DNA from: Verrucomicrobiota bacterium
GTDB lineage: Bacteria > Verrucomicrobiota > Verrucomicrobiia > Verrucomicrobiales > Akkermansiaceae
Length of the DNA: 35,408 bases
NCBI GenBank assembly: GCA_026397725.1
Contig: JAPLUI010000199.1
Span: 1-35,408 of the forward strand
Reading direction: 5' to 3'
Shown: piece after piece, positions 7,930 to 15,719 of the stretch
Position numbering within the stretch: position 1 is the stretch's first letter
How the letters are laid out: each line of letters starts with the position of its first letter
Program-made: the position numbers and the translations under genes
Notes under the pieces: model-generated
Databases searched by the model: none
Told to the model about the DNA's origin: nothing
Seen by the model: the letters and a program-made list of their open reading frames with translations, nothing else

Positions 7930-9228
7930 ATGGAGACGTTTTCCGAGCGATGGCAGCAACTCGCGCGACAGACCCGCCGCAAGATCAACTGCGGCTGGTG
8001 TCTGCACGTTGGCGGGACGCCCATGGTGCTGATGTCGCTGGTGCTGCTAGGCCCGACCCTGTGGGCCCGGCGACAGTGGCCGGAACAGGCCCCGCTGTGG
8101 TACGCCTGGGTGGCGGGCTCGGCGGTGGTCTTGATCGCGCTGGGCGCGTGGTGGGTGGCCAGGCGCCGCTTTGTGAGTGTGAGCGAGGCAATGGTTAGGT
8201 TGGAGGCGCGGCTTGGCTTGCACAACCGCCTGAGCACCGCCGCCGCCGGTATCTGCCCCTGGCCGCCGCTGCCGGCTCGTGCGGACGACGGCATCCGCTG
8301 GTCGTTTCCTAACACCCTGCTGCCGCCCCTGGCGGCGGCCGCGTTTCTGGCGGCGGCCTTGTGGGTGCCGGTCAAGGCCCGCTTGCTGCCAACGGTGCCG
8401 GACGAACCCGCGGCCTGGGCCGCCACCGAGGCAGACCTGCGCGACCTCACCCGTCAGGACGCGGCGGCCCCGGAGTCGTTGGAGGAGACCCAACAGCGGG
8501 TGGCCGAGCTGCGGGCGCAGGAGGCGGGCAAGTGGTTTTCACATGCGTCGTTAGAGGCCACCGACAAAATGCGCGAGGCCCACCTGCGCTCGATGGCCGA
8601 GCTGCAACGCCAGTTGACGCGGGCGGCGGAAAGTGCCTCCCGACTCGCGGACGACGCGGCCAAGCTGCCGACCCAAACCCGGGCGGGCTTGCAGGACCAG
8701 TTCAACCAAGCGCTGCAAGGCATGCAGGCGGGCGGCATGAAACCCACCCGTGAGTTGTTAGATCAACTCCGCAACATCGATCCCAGGCAACTCGGGCAGC
8801 TCGACAAGGAGCAACTGGAGAAACTGTTGCAGGGAATGAAGGACAAGGCCGACGCGCTCGGCAAGTGTCTCGGCCGCGAGCCCGGCGAAGGCCATCAGGA
8901 TGCGGAAGGAGGCCCAGGCGAAGATGAAGAGGGAGACGGCCCCGGCCGCGGCGGGGTGACCCGCGGGCCCGGCACCTCACCGGATGTGTTTGGTGAGCAA
9001 GCCAGCGAAACCGAGGCCCAGCAGCCGCAGTTTCTGGAGTCCGCCGATCTGTCCCGCTCCTTGCCCGGCGACGTCCTTGAGGTCACGGATTCCAAACACG
9101 AAATCGAGCTGACCCATCCGCCCCTGCGCAGCGGCGGCAAGGCCGACGCCCAGGGCGGCGGCGCCAGCACCTGGCAGGAGTCCCTCCACCCCCGCGAACA
9201 GGAAGCCGTGAAAAAATTCTTCGAATAA
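7930..9228 (+). CDS. Membrane protein with long coiled-coil region, first gene of the MoxR operon
   Basis: A 432-residue protein with three predicted membrane helices (about residues 28-45, 58-77 and 129-147). A long Ala/Glu/Gln/Leu-rich helical region follows (about 160-320), likely a coiled coil facing one side of the membrane. Next comes a Gly/Asp/Glu/Pro-rich linker (about 320-365), and the C-terminus ends in HPREQEAVKKFFE. It resembles the large helical membrane proteins that precede MoxR in several Verrucomicrobia and Planctomycetes clusters, but I cannot name a family with confidence. ATG 7930 is chosen because upstream codons (from TTG 7873) overlap the promoter-like sequence and add no conserved features. 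The location suggests a structural partner of the ATPase. Confidence 0.75.
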   Translation: METFSERWQQLARQTRRKINCGWCLHVGGTPMVLMSLVLLGPTLWARRQWPEQAPLWYAWVAGSAVVLIALGAWWVARRRFVSVSEAMVRLEARLGLHNRLSTAAAGICPWPPLPARADDGIRWSFPNTLLPPLAAAAFLAAALWVPVKARLLPTVPDEPAAWAATEADLRDLTRQDAAAPESLEETQQRVAELRAQEAGKWFSHASLEATDKMREAHLRSMAELQRQLTRAAESASRLADDAAKLPTQTRAGLQDQFNQALQGMQAGGMKPTRELLDQLRNIDPRQLGQLDKEQLEKLLQGMKDKADALGKCLGREPGEGHQDAEGGPGEDEEGDGPGRGGVTRGPGTSPDVFGEQASETEAQQPQFLESADLSRSLPGDVLEVTDSKHEIELTHPPLRSGGKADAQGGGASTWQESLHPREQEAVKKFFE

Positions 9229-9273
9229 CCCGTCCGACCCGTCCGACCCGTCCGACTTGTCCGACCCGTCCGA
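9229..9273. repeat. Tandem nonamer array, CCCGTCCGA x5
   Basis: Five 9-bp units begin right after the stop codon of the membrane protein gene. Four are perfect and the fourth reads CTTGTCCGA. The rest of the 120-bp gap before the MoxR start is C-rich and shows no promoter. Confidence 0.95.
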
Positions 9274-9348
9274 CCCACCCGGCTTTCCACAAAAACCCTT
9301 TCCACTTTCCGCAACTCACGTTAGACTCCCCCGCACCCCGCTGACACC

Positions 9349-10383
9349 ATGCCCCTGCCCCTGCCCACCGACGCCGAGATTTCCGCTGGAGCCAGCAAGG
9401 TGCGTGCCTTGCTGGACGCCATGAACGAGGTGCTTTACGGGCAAGCGGAATTGATCGAGGCGGTGGTCACCGGCTTGCTGGCCCGCGGGCACCTGCTGCT
9501 GGAGGGCCTGCCCGGACTGGGCAAAACGGAGTTGGTGAAGGGCCTGTCCGGTGCCATCGGCCTGGCGACCAAGCGCGTGCAGTTCACGCCGGACCTGCTG
9601 CCGGGCGACATCACCGGCAACCCGGTGTTGCAGGAAGTGGACGGCCGCCGGACCTTCGTGTTCCAACCCGGCCCGCTCTTCGCGTCGCTGGTGCTGGCCG
9701 ATGAAATCAACCGGGCCTCCCCCAAAACGCAGTCCGCTTTGTTAGAGGCGATGCAGGAAGGCCACGTGACCGTGTTAGGGGAAACCCATCCACTGCCGCA
9801 GCCGTTTTTTGTGCTGGCCACCCAGAACCCGATCGAACTGGAGGGCACCTATCCGCTGCCGGAGGCCCAACTCGACCGTTTCCTCTTCAAGCTCGACGTG
9901 CGGCGCGGCGACTGCGCCACCTTGCAGAAGATCGTGCTCAACCGCGAGATCGGCCGTGCCCCGACGGTGGCGCAGGTCATGACGGCTGCGGACCTGGCCG
10001 GCTTGATCGACCTGGCCCGGCGCTTGTTCTTGCCCGAGGTGGTGGCCAATTTCATCGCCCGTCTGGTCGATGCCACCCACCCGGGGCAGAGCAAGGCCTC
10101 GGCGCAGGTGCGGTACGGCGCGAGTCCGCGTGCGGCGCTGGCGCTGGCGGCGGCGGCGAAGGCCCGTGCCCTGATCCACGGACGGCCCAATGCCAGCTTC
10201 GAGGACGTCAAGGCGGTGGCCCTGCCGGTGCTGCGCCATCGCATTTTGTTGGACTATCAAGCCAGGGTGGAAGGCCGCACCAGCAATGATGTGGTGGCCG
10301 CCCTGCTAACCGAAGTTCCGGTATCGACCGACGCCCTGCCGCGCACGCTGCAAGCCGCGCCGGCAGCCGCCACCGCCGGATGA
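9349..10383 (+). CDS. MoxR-family AAA+ ATPase
   Basis: A 344-residue cytoplasmic ATPase. Walker A is GLPGLGKT at residues 53-60, Walker B is LVLADE ending at residue 119, and INRASPKTQSALLEAMQE directly after it is the MoxR signature. FVLATQNPIELEGTYPLPEAQLDRF contains sensor 1 and the arginine-bearing region. The C-terminal lid domain (about 220-320) is present. MoxR proteins act as chaperone-like ATPases, commonly with DUF58 or von Willebrand A partners; the DUF58 gene is in this operon. Its TGA stop overlaps the next gene's ATG by 4 bp (ATGA), which points to coupled translation. Confidence 0.95.
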   Translation: MPLPLPTDAEISAGASKVRALLDAMNEVLYGQAELIEAVVTGLLARGHLLLEGLPGLGKTELVKGLSGAIGLATKRVQFTPDLLPGDITGNPVLQEVDGRRTFVFQPGPLFASLVLADEINRASPKTQSALLEAMQEGHVTVLGETHPLPQPFFVLATQNPIELEGTYPLPEAQLDRFLFKLDVRRGDCATLQKIVLNREIGRAPTVAQVMTAADLAGLIDLARRLFLPEVVANFIARLVDATHPGQSKASAQVRYGASPRAALALAAAAKARALIHGRPNASFEDVKAVALPVLRHRILLDYQARVEGRTSNDVVAALLTEVPVSTDALPRTLQAAPAAATAG

Positions 10384-12134
10384 GGCCCCTCCGCTCTTAC
10401 CGAAACACCGTTTCCATGCACCTTCGTTCCCCCCTGATCCGCCACCTCATCCTCGCCTGGTGGGTGGGCCTTGCAGCCAGTGTCTGCGGCAAGAACATCC
10501 TGACCCACACCGATCCCATGGGGGAGAAGCTGGCCATCACCTGTCCGTTTGACGAGGCCCCCAATTGGTGTTTCCTGCCGATGGAACTCCAGGCGGAAAA
10601 CCCCGGCAAGAATCCGGCGGATTGGCAAGTGTCGGTTTCCTCGGCGGATTATTTCAGCGGCCTGAATCTCCACAGCAGCGTAGGCTTCCGGGCCCGCCCG
10701 CTGGATGCCTCGCGCGGCTCCGCGCTCGTTCCCATGGGATCGGTGACGCTGGCTGGCAACTCCTTCAACTCCTACAACAACTTCGTCAGAGTCGAGGCCA
10801 CCCGCTCGGGAGGAGGCACCGGCACCAGCAGCATCAACACCAACACCAGAGGCTCCTCCCAGTCATACGGGTCGAGGACCGCCCTGCTCACGGCGGGGGT
10901 GGGCGGGCGGCTCGGTCCTTCATCCGGGACTCTCTTCAATCACAGCCAGGCCCCCGGCGACTGGCGTGCCTACTGCGGATTTCACAGCCTCTATATCTCC
11001 GACACGGAGTGGGGGGAATTGATGCCAGCGGCCCGCACCGCCATCAAACACTGGATCCGCCTCGGCGGGCGCTTGTTGGTGATGCGCACCGCCGCCGGCA
11101 AGAGTCTGGCGGAGATGGGACTCCCCAAGTCCGATTCAGGACAGGATACCGGAGGGGTGTCCCTCGGTATCGTCGAGGAAACCACGAACGGTGATCGCTC
11201 GGGGCTCCAAGGGGACAACGAGAAGGCCATGGCAAACGATTGGGTGGTGCGGGCAACCTCTGGCTTGGCCGTCAGGGAATGGCAGGGCCGCGACCGGAGT
11301 GCCTTCGCCACGCCATCGGCCAAAGTGGCGGCTGGCTTCATGCTGGTGGTGGTGCTGGTGTTTGCGATCCTGGTGGGGCCGCTCAATGTGTTTGTGTTTG
11401 CCGCCGCCCGGCGACGGCATCGCCTGTTCGTCACCACGCCACTCATTTCCCTGGCGGCGGGAGGTTTGTTAGTGGTCTCGGTCATTCTCAGTGATGGCAT
11501 CGGGGGTCAGGGCATGCGCTACGTGTGGCTGGAAAGCGGGCCGGGCAACGACAACACGAATTACCTCGTGCAACACCAGCACAGCCGCTGCGGAGCGATG
11601 TTTGCGACGGGCTTTGAAATTCCGGAAGACGCCTTCTTCGCCCCGATGATGTTAGACTCCGGGGAACTCTCCGGCAGCCTCACGATCAATCTGGAGCCCG
11701 GCAAGGTGAAGGCCGGCGGCCCGTGGTTCTCCAGCCGCCGCTCGCAGAGCTTCTTTCTCGCCGCAGCCCGGCCCGGCCGCGGCCGCATCGAGAAATCCGG
11801 CCCCGACGAGCGGCCGGTGCTAACCTCGGCGTTCGATTTCCCCATCGACCGGATTTTCTGGCTGGCCGCCGACGGGCAGACCTGGTGGCAGGCCGGCGCC
11901 ATGGCCCAAGGCACGGCCACCGCCCTGCAACCCTGCACCGCAGAGGAGGTCCAGCGAGCCTTGGCTGCCGCCGCCGCCCACGCGCCCCCCGAGTATGGCC
12001 GGGACCTGACGTCGGCCATCCGCCGCCCCGGCTATTTCCTGGCCTTGGCCAACGCCATCACCGCCATTGAGACCCATCAAAGCATCCGTTGGCAGACCCA
12101 TGGCTTTGTCACCGGCCCCGTGGTCACTCCCTAA
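10380..12134 (+). CDS. Large membrane protein linked to the ABC transporter
   Basis: A 584-residue protein starting at ATG 10380, which overlaps the MoxR stop; ATG 10416 is the alternative, since both leave the N-terminal hydrophobic segment (LILAWWVGLAASVCG) intact. A long periplasmic-type domain follows, with a glycine/serine-rich stretch near residues 135-175 and TAIKHWIRLGGRLLVMR, a Rossmann-like strand reminiscent of GldG/ABC-type accessory domains. Two membrane helices lie at about 315-340 and 350-370, followed by a second soluble domain up to the C-terminus. I cannot name the family. The direct position between MoxR and the ABC ATPase suggests an extracytoplasmic partner or regulator of the transporter. 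Confidence 0.75.
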   Translation: MRPLRSYRNTVSMHLRSPLIRHLILAWWVGLAASVCGKNILTHTDPMGEKLAITCPFDEAPNWCFLPMELQAENPGKNPADWQVSVSSADYFSGLNLHSSVGFRARPLDASRGSALVPMGSVTLAGNSFNSYNNFVRVEATRSGGGTGTSSINTNTRGSSQSYGSRTALLTAGVGGRLGPSSGTLFNHSQAPGDWRAYCGFHSLYISDTEWGELMPAARTAIKHWIRLGGRLLVMRTAAGKSLAEMGLPKSDSGQDTGGVSLGIVEETTNGDRSGLQGDNEKAMANDWVVRATSGLAVREWQGRDRSAFATPSAKVAAGFMLVVVLVFAILVGPLNVFVFAAARRRHRLFVTTPLISLAAGGLLVVSVILSDGIGGQGMRYVWLESGPGNDNTNYLVQHQHSRCGAMFATGFEIPEDAFFAPMMLDSGELSGSLTINLEPGKVKAGGPWFSSRRSQSFFLAAARPGRGRIEKSGPDERPVLTSAFDFPIDRIFWLAADGQTWWQAGAMAQGTATALQPCTAEEVQRALAAAAAHAPPEYGRDLTSAIRRPGYFLALANAITAIETHQSIRWQTHGFVTGPVVTP

Positions 12135-12158
12135 CGATTTCCAGCCATCCCACCGCTC

Positions 12159-13142
12159 ATGTCCCCCGCCATCCGCGTCCACAACCTGCACCGTCACTTC
12201 GGTCCGCTCAAGGCGGTCGATGGCATCTCCTTTGAGATTCCCGCAGGCAGTGTCTGCGGGTTCATCGGCTCTAACGGTGCTGGCAAGACCACCACCATGC
12301 GCATCCTGGCCACCCTCGACCAACCGAGCGCCGGCACGGTCGAGATCAGCGGCGTGGACGTGGTGCAGGAACCCTGGAAGGTGCGGCATCGCTTGGGTTG
12401 GATGCCCGACCATTTCAATATCTATGATCACATGAGCGTGCTGGAGTTCATGGATTTCCACGCCCGGGCGCTGGGCTTCCGCGGCAAGGAACGCCAGCAA
12501 CGCTTGCAGGAAGTCATGGCGTTCACCGACCTCCTGCCGCTCGCGGAGCGCCCGGCTAACAAACTATCCAAGGGCATGACCCAGCGGCTCTGCCTCGGCC
12601 GCGCCCTGGTCCATGACCCGGACGTGCTGGTGCTCGATGAGCCGGCGGCGGGACTGGACCCGAAGGCGCGGGTCGAGTTGAAGCATCTCATCCGCCTGCT
12701 GGCCAACGAGGGCAAGACCCTGCTGATTTCATCGCACATTCTATCCGAACTCGGCGAGATGTGCGACTCGCTCATTTTCATCAACAATGGGAAGATCATC
12801 CACGACGGCGATGCCGAGTCGCTGATGCGGCACACCGATGCCAGCGGCGGCATCTATCTGGACGTTCACCTGGCAAGCAACCCGGAGGCCCTGGGCACCT
12901 GGTGCCAAATGCAGCCGAACGTCGAGCTGGTGGAAGCCAGCAAACAAGGCGGTCGCCTGCGCCTGGCGGCGGATGATCCCGCGCAAGCCGCCGCCCTGCT
13001 CGCCCGCATGATCAAGGACGGCCTGACCGTCATGGAATTCCACCGCGAGCAACGCAACCTGGAGGACGCCTTCATGGCCATGGTCGGCCGCCCGGAAATG
13101 CAAGCGCCGCCCCTGCCGACGCAACCCGAACTTATGGATTGA
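12159..13142 (+). CDS. ABC transporter ATP-binding protein
   Basis: A 327-residue ATPase. Walker A is GSNGAGKT at residues 37-44, the signature is the variant LSKGM, as in many ABC-2 export ATPases (for example the GldA/NatA type), Walker B is VLVLDEP, and the H-loop is in LLISSHILSELG. After residue ~225 an extra C-terminal domain ends in RNLEDAFMAMVGR, typical of this exporter class. It pairs with the permease encoded 10 bp downstream. The substrate cannot be inferred from sequence. Confidence 0.95.
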   Translation: MSPAIRVHNLHRHFGPLKAVDGISFEIPAGSVCGFIGSNGAGKTTTMRILATLDQPSAGTVEISGVDVVQEPWKVRHRLGWMPDHFNIYDHMSVLEFMDFHARALGFRGKERQQRLQEVMAFTDLLPLAERPANKLSKGMTQRLCLGRALVHDPDVLVLDEPAAGLDPKARVELKHLIRLLANEGKTLLISSHILSELGEMCDSLIFINNGKIIHDGDAESLMRHTDASGGIYLDVHLASNPEALGTWCQMQPNVELVEASKQGGRLRLAADDPAQAAALLARMIKDGLTVMEFHREQRNLEDAFMAMVGRPEMQAPPLPTQPELMD

Positions 13143-13152
13143 ACCTTGAATC

Positions 13153-14709
13153 ATGAACGACTCCGCTCCCGCTGTACCCGCGCCCGCGCTGCCGGTTCGC
13201 ACCGACACCACCGCGCTGCTCACCGATTTTTCCGACCGGCTCAGTCCGATTTTGGTCAAGGAGCTGCGCCAAGGTCTGCGCCAGCCGACCTTCGTGGTGG
13301 CGTTCCTCTGTTTGCAGGTCCTGCTGTGCATCGTGGTCTTTGTTTCCGTGGTCAGCGCGCCGGTCGGCTCGCAGGCCGGACTGCGCGTGGGTAACACCGT
13401 GAGCGGGTTCTTCTTCGTCCTGCTGGCCATCGCCATCCTCGTGGTCCAACCGCTGCGCGGACTCAACGCGCTGGCGACCGAAATCAAGGCGGACACCCTC
13501 GATCTGCTGCTGCTCACCCGCCTCAACTCCTGGCGCATCACCTTTGGCAAATGGCTCGCCTTGGTCAGCCAGTCGGCCTTGCTGGTGGTGGCGGTGTTTC
13601 CCTATCTGATCCTGCGCTACTATCTGGGAGGCATGCAGTTGTTTGCCGAGTTGTTGGCACTGCTCACCCTCTTCGTCGCCTCGGCCAGCCTCACGGGGGT
13701 GGCGGTCGGCTTCTCGGCCACCGCCTCGCTGGTGATCCGCGGCCTGGTGGGGCTGGGCCTGCTTTTCGCGACGCTGGCGCTGCCTAACCTGGTGATGGTC
13801 TCGTTGATGCGGGGCTCGATGGGCGGTCGCGGTGGCAGTCCCTTTGCGATCACGCTGTCCACGGCGGCGGAGGTATGGGTCTATGCCGGATGCCTGCAGC
13901 TGCTGGCGTTCTTTGGCTATTACTTTCTGGAAATGGGGGCCACCCAGATCGCCCCGCCGGCGGAGAACCGCAGCACCTGCAAACGCGTCGTGGGCCTGGC
14001 CACGCTCGGGGTCCTGCTCTGGCTTTTGCCTAACGACAAGTCCATGCTTTTCATCTGCTGGCTGCTGGTCTCCTCGCTGCTCATTGTCGATGCCCTGAGC
14101 GAGCGCCCTGACTTCACCACCTCGGTGTTGCGGCCATTCCGGCGCTTGGGACCCTTGCGGTATCCGGCAGGAATCCTCCTGCTGCCCGGGTGGGCCAGCG
14201 GCATCTTCTTCGCGTTGCTGCTAGGCGGGATCACCCTGGCGTTGTGCCTGGCAGACATGCTCATCAATCCCAAGGATGTTACTGAGCTGCTGGCGTTCGT
14301 TCCGCTGTGGTTTGCGACCCTGCTCTATCCTGCCGCCGTGGTTGCCGTGTTCATGCGGAAAGCGAAGAATCTGTTCAGTGCCTACATGATCGTGTGCATC
14401 GCCTCGCTGGTCGTGGCGCTGGTCTTTCTCATCATCGGCTCATCCACCAATACGACGCAAGATATGCTCCTGCTCGTCCCGCTGTGCCCGGCCTTGGGGC
14501 TCATGTCCTTCGGGGAATTCAGTCGCGTCCAGCGAGCCGAGGGGCTGCTCTTCGTCATCGCCCTCCTTTCCTGCGGGGTTTACTGGTGCGTCCTATTCCT
14601 GCGGAGTGTGGTCCATTGGACGCGCATCCGCGCCATGGACCGGGCCCTGGCCCCGACGCCCCCGGCCGCCGTGCCACCCGATCCTACCGATCCTACCGAT
14701 GCTGCCTGA
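13153..14709 (+). CDS. ABC-2-type transporter permease
   Basis: A 518-residue integral membrane protein with about twelve hydrophobic helices. LSPILVKELRQGLRQPTF near residue 33 is the amphipathic 'NP-x-x-x-KELR' start common to ABC-2 permeases, placed just before the first membrane helix. The region EIKADTLDLLLLTRLNSWRI resembles the coupling region between helices 2 and 3. The C-terminus, PDPTDPTDAA, is encoded by a short direct repeat of CCTACCGAT. The last 11 bp overlap the DUF58 gene start. Works with the preceding ATPase. Confidence 0.9.
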   Translation: MNDSAPAVPAPALPVRTDTTALLTDFSDRLSPILVKELRQGLRQPTFVVAFLCLQVLLCIVVFVSVVSAPVGSQAGLRVGNTVSGFFFVLLAIAILVVQPLRGLNALATEIKADTLDLLLLTRLNSWRITFGKWLALVSQSALLVVAVFPYLILRYYLGGMQLFAELLALLTLFVASASLTGVAVGFSATASLVIRGLVGLGLLFATLALPNLVMVSLMRGSMGGRGGSPFAITLSTAAEVWVYAGCLQLLAFFGYYFLEMGATQIAPPAENRSTCKRVVGLATLGVLLWLLPNDKSMLFICWLLVSSLLIVDALSERPDFTTSVLRPFRRLGPLRYPAGILLLPGWASGIFFALLLGGITLALCLADMLINPKDVTELLAFVPLWFATLLYPAAVVAVFMRKAKNLFSAYMIVCIASLVVALVFLIIGSSTNTTQDMLLLVPLCPALGLMSFGEFSRVQRAEGLLFVIALLSCGVYWCVLFLRSVVHWTRIRAMDRALAPTPPAAVPPDPTDPTDAA

Positions 14710-15583
14710 CTCCCGGATGCTGCGGGTGGCCGCCCGCCAAGCCGCCGCTTGCGCCGAACGCATGCGCCTGCCGCTGCGGACCCGCGTCTGGCAGGGTGCG
14801 GCCGGTGAACTGGCCGGTGCGGGCACCGGGGTGTCGATGGATTTCCAGGACCACCGGCCGTACTTCCCCGGCGACGATCCGCGCCATATCAACTGGCAGG
14901 CGTATGCCCGCACCGGCCAATACACGATGAAACTCTATCGCGAGGAGGTGCGGCCCTCGGTGGACATTCTCTTCGACGCCTCGCCCTCGATGTTTCTAAC
15001 GCCCGAGAAGGCGCAGCGCAGCGCCGAGCTGCTGCATTTCGTCTTCGAATGTGCCCAGCGTGCCGGCGCGGGACTCTCGATCCATCTGCTGCGAGCGGCC
15101 ATGGCACGCGCCATCGAGCCATCCGCAGTGGCGGCCCTGCGCTGGGTGGACGAACTGCCCGCGGCCGACGCTCCGCCTAACATTCTGCCGGATCTCCATC
15201 CGATCCACTTCCGGAGCAACGGCCTGCGCATCCTGATTTCCGACCTGCTCTTCACCGGCGACCCGGCCGCGCCGCTGCGGGCGCTCGGGCAGGGCCACGG
15301 GTCAGGCATCATCCTCTGCCCGTTCGCGCCGGAGGAAGCCGCGCCCGATTGGGCCGGCCCCTGCGACTTCCTCGACGTGGAAAGCGGCTGCCGCGAGGCC
15401 CGCCAGATCGATGCCGGCGTGCTGCGCCGCTACCGGACCGCCTACGACGCCCATTTCCAACTGTGGAAGGAACAAACCCGCCGCTTCCGCACCCCCATGG
15501 CCCGAATCGCCTGCACCGGCCCGCTCGAAACCGCCCTCGCCACCGGTGCCTTGCCCGCCGGCACCCTGGAAACGGGAACTTGA
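14699..15583 (+). CDS. DUF58 protein (MoxR partner, von Willebrand A-like)
   Basis: A 294-residue soluble protein. DHRPYFPGDDPRHINWQAYARTG is the hallmark of DUF58. VDILFDASPSMF begins at residue 88, with the D93-x-S95-x-S97 triad of a metal-ion-dependent adhesion-type site. There is no membrane helix, unlike longer DUF58 proteins. ATG 14699 overlaps the permease's last codons. The last gene of the operon: no BatA/BatB-type von Willebrand genes follow, and the terminator comes 82 bp later. The known MoxR-DUF58 pairing suggests the ATPase acts on this protein or on its target at the membrane. Confidence 0.93.
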   Translation: MLPDSRMLRVAARQAAACAERMRLPLRTRVWQGAAGELAGAGTGVSMDFQDHRPYFPGDDPRHINWQAYARTGQYTMKLYREEVRPSVDILFDASPSMFLTPEKAQRSAELLHFVFECAQRAGAGLSIHLLRAAMARAIEPSAVAALRWVDELPAADAPPNILPDLHPIHFRSNGLRILISDLLFTGDPAAPLRALGQGHGSGIILCPFAPEEAAPDWAGPCDFLDVESGCREARQIDAGVLRRYRTAYDAHFQLWKEQTRRFRTPMARIACTGPLETALATGALPAGTLETGT

Positions 15584-15665
15584 TTTGGCAACTCAACCCG
15601 AGACTCAACCGATGATGACGGAGCGGGAGAAGATGGTTGCTCCTCTCACGTCCGATCTACGACAA

Positions 15666-15695
15666 ACTCCGGGCGGTTTTCAGGCCGCCCGGAGT
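15666..15695. terminator. Strong hairpin between convergent genes (bidirectional terminator)
   Basis: ACTCCGGGCGG (15666-15676) and CCGCCCGGAGT (15685-15695) form a perfect 11-bp stem with an 8-nt loop. It lies between the DUF58 stop (15583) and the beta-repeat protein stop (15720). The plus side is followed by CTCTTTGTT and the minus side by TTTGTC, both weak T tracts, so it may stop transcription in both directions. Confidence 0.75.
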
Positions 15696-15719
15696 GCTCT
15701 TTGTTAGATGCCGGATGCC

